In this document: one piece after another, positions 6,437 through 8,978 of the stretch | Position numbering within the stretch: position 1 is the stretch's first letter | Layout of the letters: every line of letters starts with the position of its first letter | Assembly: GCA_947505055.1 (NCBI GenBank) | Contig: CANNLO010000184.1 | Location: 1-8,978 of the forward strand | Reading direction: 5' to 3' | Source: Methylococcaceae bacterium | Lineage (GTDB): Bacteria; Pseudomonadota; Gammaproteobacteria; Methylococcales; Methylomonadaceae | Length of the DNA stretch: 8,978 nt | Notes under the pieces: model-generated | Databases searched by the model: none | What the model was told of the DNA's origin: nothing | What the model saw: the letters and a program-made list of their open reading frames with translations, nothing else | Made by a program: the position numbers and the translations under genes

Positions 6437-6464
6437 TGTGTAGTGATTTTGCATTTACCACACA
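6437..6464. repeat. Palindromic box 2
   Basis: TGTGTAGT and ACCACACA arms flank the same 12-base spacer pattern; one arm mismatch. It starts exactly 111 bases after box 1. Confidence 0.75.
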
Positions 6465-6547
6465 ATAATTAGAACTTCTTACTCTTCAATCCTCCTATTA
6501 AGATTGCGTCTTAAAACAAAATTTTATCATTCACACATTTTTTAATA

Positions 6548-6575
6548 TGTGTAGTGATTTTGCATTTACTACACA
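6548..6575. repeat. Palindromic box 3, perfect arms
   Basis: TGTGTAGT and ACTACACA are perfectly complementary with a 12-base spacer. It starts exactly 111 bases after box 2. Confidence 0.8.
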
Positions 6576-6657
6576 ATTAATATATCAATACGCTCTTTAA
6601 TTTCCTTATTGCGTTAATCATTAAAGTGGCATTTCTTCGCTTACTTTTTTTAAAGTA

Positions 6658-6685
6658 TGTGTAGTAAAATCATGATTACTACCTA
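6658..6685. repeat. Palindromic box 4, degenerate right arm
   Basis: TGTGTAGT is intact; the right arm is ACTACCTA, matching at six of eight positions, with the same 12-base spacer length but a different spacer sequence centred on TCATGA. It starts 110 bases after box 3 and ends 19 bases before the GTG of the 356-aa gene, so bound protein would cover that gene's ribosome or promoter region. Confidence 0.65.
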
Positions 6686-6704
6686 AATTTTAAAAGAGAT
6701 ATAC

Positions 6705-7775
6705 GTGTCATCAGAAACAGAAAAGTCCGAGGTGATACCCAAGGCGACGAGGTATGTTTCACCGTTAGATGAGTTTGAAAAACTTCCAGTATTGGTCTGG
6801 TTTAAGTATCTGCTTAATAGAACTGGCACATATGTCGCCGATGAGAAAGGTAAAATTTCTACCAAAAAGTTTGGTGCGTGGATTCAGGCTAATGAAATCA
6901 ACAGTGCCCCCTTGCCGCTGCAAAGTTCTAGGTGGTCAGAATATATCAATGGGAAAAGGTGTCCTTCCGAGCTTATGCTTTCTAACATGGATAAAATTAT
7001 CCCAGGCTCTTCAATCGTTTATTCGAATGGTGATGAAACACTGCCTTTATGGAGTGTTTTACGCGCCGTTACTCAATACTGGGATTTAAAGGAATTGGCT
7101 GAGGAGAAGTTAGCTAAGACGAATCCACCTTCACCCCAAGGTGAGGTTCAAGCGTTGAGCAGAGTTGAGGAGAAAAAATTAGACACTAAAATCATTAATG
7201 AGAAATTGATAGCCAAGAAAAAGAAGGCTGAAAAAGACAGAATAAAAGCGGCTGATTATTTAGTTTGTGAAAAACTTGTGAATGAAGTGTTGGGTGAGTA
7301 TGAGGTACTTAGTCAGACAATGACAAATGCAGACAAGTGTATGCAGATGTGTTTTTTGTCAATGAATGCCCCTTTGGGTAAAGAGTTTTATGAACACACC
7401 AAGCAATACAGCGGCGATATTGAACATATGCTTGTTTCGTTGCCAAACAAGATTGCTGATAGCTTTGAGGCAGGCTGTAAGATGTTTGAAGAAAATGGTT
7501 TTAAGTTTTCGTTGAAACACCCAATTTACTTTAATGCTGAAACAAATCGACCGCAGCGTTTGCTAGATGATTATAAGATTTTAAATAAGAAGTTAGTCTT
7601 ATCAATTATTGCATTGAGTCATATATGCTTACCCAGCGACGACAAGAGAGTGAAGCCACTGATTGACTATATGTTGGAAGGCATTACTGCTGGCGCTGTT
7701 GAATATCACTTTGGAAAGGATGTTAGTGATTTTTATGAAAATCCTGTGATTATTGAGCCACCTCTAGTGGGATAG
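6705..7775 (+). CDS. Hypothetical protein, 356 aa, possible DNA-binding N-terminus
   Basis: This is the only rightward gene. It starts at a GTG preceded by AAAGAGA at 6693-6699; no better in-frame start is near. Residues 50-101 contain KKFGAWIQANEI and then RWSEYINGKRCPSELMLSNM and IPGS, which resembles the recognition helix and W-x-x-Y-x-x-G pattern of XRE-like helix-turn-helix proteins; this is by eye and tentative. Residues 151-190 are Lys/Glu-rich and probably a coiled coil (AKKKKAEKDRIKAA). The C-terminal 170 residues are mixed alpha-helical with Cys 212, 216, 258 and 308. No enzyme motif is visible. Its position next to box 4 suggests it either binds the array, as an autoregulator or partition-like protein, or is controlled by it. 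I do not recognise a named family. Confidence 0.75.
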   Translation: MSSETEKSEVIPKATRYVSPLDEFEKLPVLVWFKYLLNRTGTYVADEKGKISTKKFGAWIQANEINSAPLPLQSSRWSEYINGKRCPSELMLSNMDKIIPGSSIVYSNGDETLPLWSVLRAVTQYWDLKELAEEKLAKTNPPSPQGEVQALSRVEEKKLDTKIINEKLIAKKKKAEKDRIKAADYLVCEKLVNEVLGEYEVLSQTMTNADKCMQMCFLSMNAPLGKEFYEHTKQYSGDIEHMLVSLPNKIADSFEAGCKMFEENGFKFSLKHPIYFNAETNRPQRLLDDYKILNKKLVLSIIALSHICLPSDDKRVKPLIDYMLEGITAGAVEYHFGKDVSDFYENPVIIEPPLVG

Positions 7776-7783
7776 TCCACTAG
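7764..7783. terminator. Possible bidirectional terminator between convergent genes
   Basis: CTAGTGG (7764-7770) and CCACTAG (7777-7783) form a perfect 7-base stem around a 6-base loop that holds the TAG stop of the 356-aa gene. It is the only strong hairpin in the short gap between two convergent genes, but neither strand has a T-run after it, so termination is uncertain. Confidence 0.35.
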
Positions 7784-7811
7784 GGATTAATATTACAGAA
7801 GACTCCTGAGA

Positions 7812-8465
7812 TTAAGCCTTCGGCAACTCACTAATTTTAAGTTTTTGGTTGGCAGCAAAGGCAACAATAGCCTCTAACTCTTTAATCCCCTCTGGTGTAG
7901 CTAGGTAAGCTGTGGCCTCTTCTTTGTTTTCTTCGCTGATATAGGCTTTCAATGAATCTATCGACCCAGCAATTTCTAATAATGTATCGGGCATGTTTTG
8001 GAATGGTTTTTGATTGATTGAATTTCTATTGGCTAGGTTTGTTGGCTCATATATACGACCCTGATTGTAGTTATAGCCTGGCGTCCTTGGATCCCTAGTC
8101 GCGTTTACTTTAATCAAAGTGATTGCAGCGTCACTTGCGCGAGATGACTTATCTGTAGCAGTGTCTGCTGAGGAGGCTTTAGCTTTCTTTACTTTATCAA
8201 CAACAAGACCAGTAATTTTCACAAGCTCGTCAATTGTGTAAATCTCGGTTAACGATAAGCCGAATGAAGCTATTTCTTCTTTTATTCTTTTGGCTTCTGC
8301 CCCACGACTCTCAATAATTGCTGCCTTCTCTACACGTAGTTTTTGCAGGTCATCATGATCTTCCAGTGTATCGACATCTTCGTTTATCTTTAATTTCAGT
8401 AAACCAATTTTATCGTCAATCTGTTTTATTCTTTGTTGTGGCGTTACATTCGTTTCTGCATTCAT
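7812..8465 (-). CDS. Coiled-coil protein, 217 aa, very loosely H-NS-like
   Basis: The first 68 residues are charged with a heptad-like pattern and end in IKEEIASFGLSLTEI (61-75), which resembles the end of the H-NS dimerisation helix and its FGL/YGL-S-x-x-D/E turn. A polar linker follows (95-115, rich in Ala, Ser, Lys and Asp). RDPRTPGYNYNQGRIYEP at 124-141 loosely recalls the H-NS DNA-binding loop (YRDPxTGxxWSGRGRxP) but lacks the tryptophan and the GRGR core. The C-terminal 60 residues are helical and not H-NS-like. It may be a nucleoid-type accessory protein of the element, or something unrelated with a coiled coil. The ATG at 8465 has a weak TAGGT upstream. It converges with the 356-aa gene and follows the ankyrin gene after an 89-base gap with a hairpin. 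Confidence 0.65.
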   Translation of the reverse strand: MNAETNVTPQQRIKQIDDKIGLLKLKINEDVDTLEDHDDLQKLRVEKAAIIESRGAEAKRIKEEIASFGLSLTEIYTIDELVKITGLVVDKVKKAKASSADTATDKSSRASDAAITLIKVNATRDPRTPGYNYNQGRIYEPTNLANRNSINQKPFQNMPDTLLEIAGSIDSLKAYISEENKEEATAYLATPEGIKELEAIVAFAANQKLKISELPKA

Positions 8466-8519
8466 TTTTATATACCTACGTGAGTAGAGCTTTCAATTAT
8501 TGTTAAAAAATTTATTTAA

Positions 8520-8550
8520 GGAATAGGTGTTAATGTCCCTATGCTATTCC
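8520..8550 (-). terminator. Probable terminator after the ankyrin gene
   Basis: On the minus strand GGAATAG and CTATTCC form a 7-base stem around a 17-base loop, 4 bases after the ankyrin stop, followed by TTAAATAAATTTTTT. The T-rich tail and position support termination, but the stem is AT-rich and the loop long, so read-through into the 217-aa gene is possible. Confidence 0.45.
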
Positions 8551-8554
8551 TATC

Positions 8555-8978
8555 TTATTTTACTGGCAACATCTCATTCAATTTATTAAACAAGGCTTTT
8601 GACTCAATCATTTTAACTAAGTTTTCATTGCCACATTGTTTGGCTAAATCAATCGCTGTTTCACCATTACTATTGGTTTGCGTGAAATCAATATCAAGTT
8701 TAAAAAGGGTGTTAATCAGCAAAATGTACTCCTGAAAAGATTCCACCTTCTGCTTGGCAATAATATGACTGAAACAAGCAGTGTATGCCTCATTGTTTTT
8801 GATGAATGATTGCGGCGCATTGATATCCAGCCCGTCATTTACACGTTTTTCAAGCTCACTAATAATGGCGTCAATATCAATGCCCAATTCGCACACCGAT
8901 AGATACCATGAGGCCAGGCTGTCTTTTTCAGCCCATAGGACTTCATAGCCCGTGATATTCAATTCTTCGTCTAAACTC
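8555..8978 (-). CDS. Ankyrin-repeat protein, 5' end beyond the window
   Basis: The frame is open to the right edge; the first possible start inside the window is a TTG at 8962 with no clear ribosome site, and five further sense codons (SLDEE) precede it, so the real start is probably outside. The C-terminal part reads as an ankyrin unit: DFTQTNSNGETAIDLAKQCGNENLVKMIES, with the G-x-T-A-I-x-L-A core and the helix that follows; written in two parts it is NSNGETAIDLAKQCG then NENLVKMIES. An earlier, weaker unit may lie around VNDGLDINAPQSF. Ankyrin repeats bind other proteins; they occur in host-interaction factors and mobile-element genes alike, so no specific job is assigned. Confidence 0.7.
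   Translation of the reverse strand, partial: SLDEELNITGYEVLWAEKDSLASWYLSVCELGIDIDAIISELEKRVNDGLDINAPQSFIKNNEAYTACFSHIIAKQKVESFQEYILLINTLFKLDIDFTQTNSNGETAIDLAKQCGNENLVKMIESKALFNKLNEMLPVK

Larger units (their letters stand above)
6245..6704. promoter_or_regulatory. Divergent regulatory region with a four-box repeat array
   Basis: This 460-base AT-rich gap separates the leftward 66-aa/GNAT genes from the rightward 356-aa gene and must hold both promoters. It contains four 28-base palindromic boxes starting at 6326, 6437, 6548 and 6658. Units 1 and 2 are also direct repeats outside the boxes: about four mismatches over the 67 bases after the box. Unit 3 keeps the box but its interior has diverged, apart from an ATTGCGT at 6608-6614 matching those at 6392-6398 and 6503-6509. 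No convincing -35/-10 pair or additional gene was found. Confidence 0.7.

Noticed and set aside
6326..6685. The palindromic box array as a CRISPR array
   Set aside because: Only four 28-base units, the inter-box DNA is about 83 bases and is itself repeated between units 1 and 2, so it does not behave like unique spacers, and no cas gene is present.
6769..7089. A 106-codon frame and a minus-strand frame at 6683-6865, both overlapping the 356-aa gene
   Set aside because: Both overlap the longer gene that has a ribosome site and balanced composition; neither shows a family signature.
8318..8735. Two short plus-strand frames over the 217-aa and ankyrin genes
   Set aside because: They are antisense shadows of better-supported coding frames and have no start signals of their own.

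Overview
The window is AT-rich bacterial DNA that looks like the replication and maintenance part of a mobile element (a plasmid, an integrative/conjugative element, or a P4-like satellite) rather than a chromosomal housekeeping region. No rRNA, tRNA, CRISPR array or transposase is visible. AGGAG/AAGGA ribosome binding sites and the family mix suit a gamma- or betaproteobacterium; I cannot name the species. All genes but one lie on the minus strand.

Layout, left to right. (1) 1-1250, read leftward: a ParA/TraL-like P-loop protein with a degenerate Walker A, then a 57-codon ORF joined to it by a 4-base ATGA overlap, then the start of a secreted Cys/His-rich protein that runs off the left edge. 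The last two overlap each other, so the three form a tightly coupled operon. (2) 1251-1659: about 400 bases without a convincing gene, carrying several copies of GGTTCTACGC or its complement in both orientations plus two short palindromes in AT-rich DNA. This is the best candidate for a replication origin or a multi-site operator. (3) 1660-2403: a 247-residue protein, weakly like YubB/DUF1281, with another copy of the same box upstream. (4) 2480-5252: a two-gene operon of an SF3 (P4-type) helicase followed by a DUF4116 protein with twelve 25-residue repeats, ended by a clear hairpin terminator. (5) 5403-6244: a small acidic protein and a GNAT acetyltransferase, arranged like a toxin-antitoxin pair but not recognised as a known one. 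(6) 6245-6704: a divergent intergenic region with four 28-base palindromic boxes spaced 111, 111 and 110 bases apart. (7) 6705-7775: the only plus-strand gene, an unknown 356-residue protein with a possible DNA-binding N-terminus, starting 20 bases after the last box. (8) 7812-8978: a coiled-coil protein, very loosely H-NS-like, and the 3' part of an ankyrin-repeat gene cut by the right edge.

Working model (inference): the helicase is the replication motor, the GGTTCTACGC region may be its origin, and the regularly spaced palindromic array is an operator or partition-like site controlling the divergent pair of transcripts. Two real-looking genes at the left end are easily missed: one is 57 codons long, the other has no stop inside the window.
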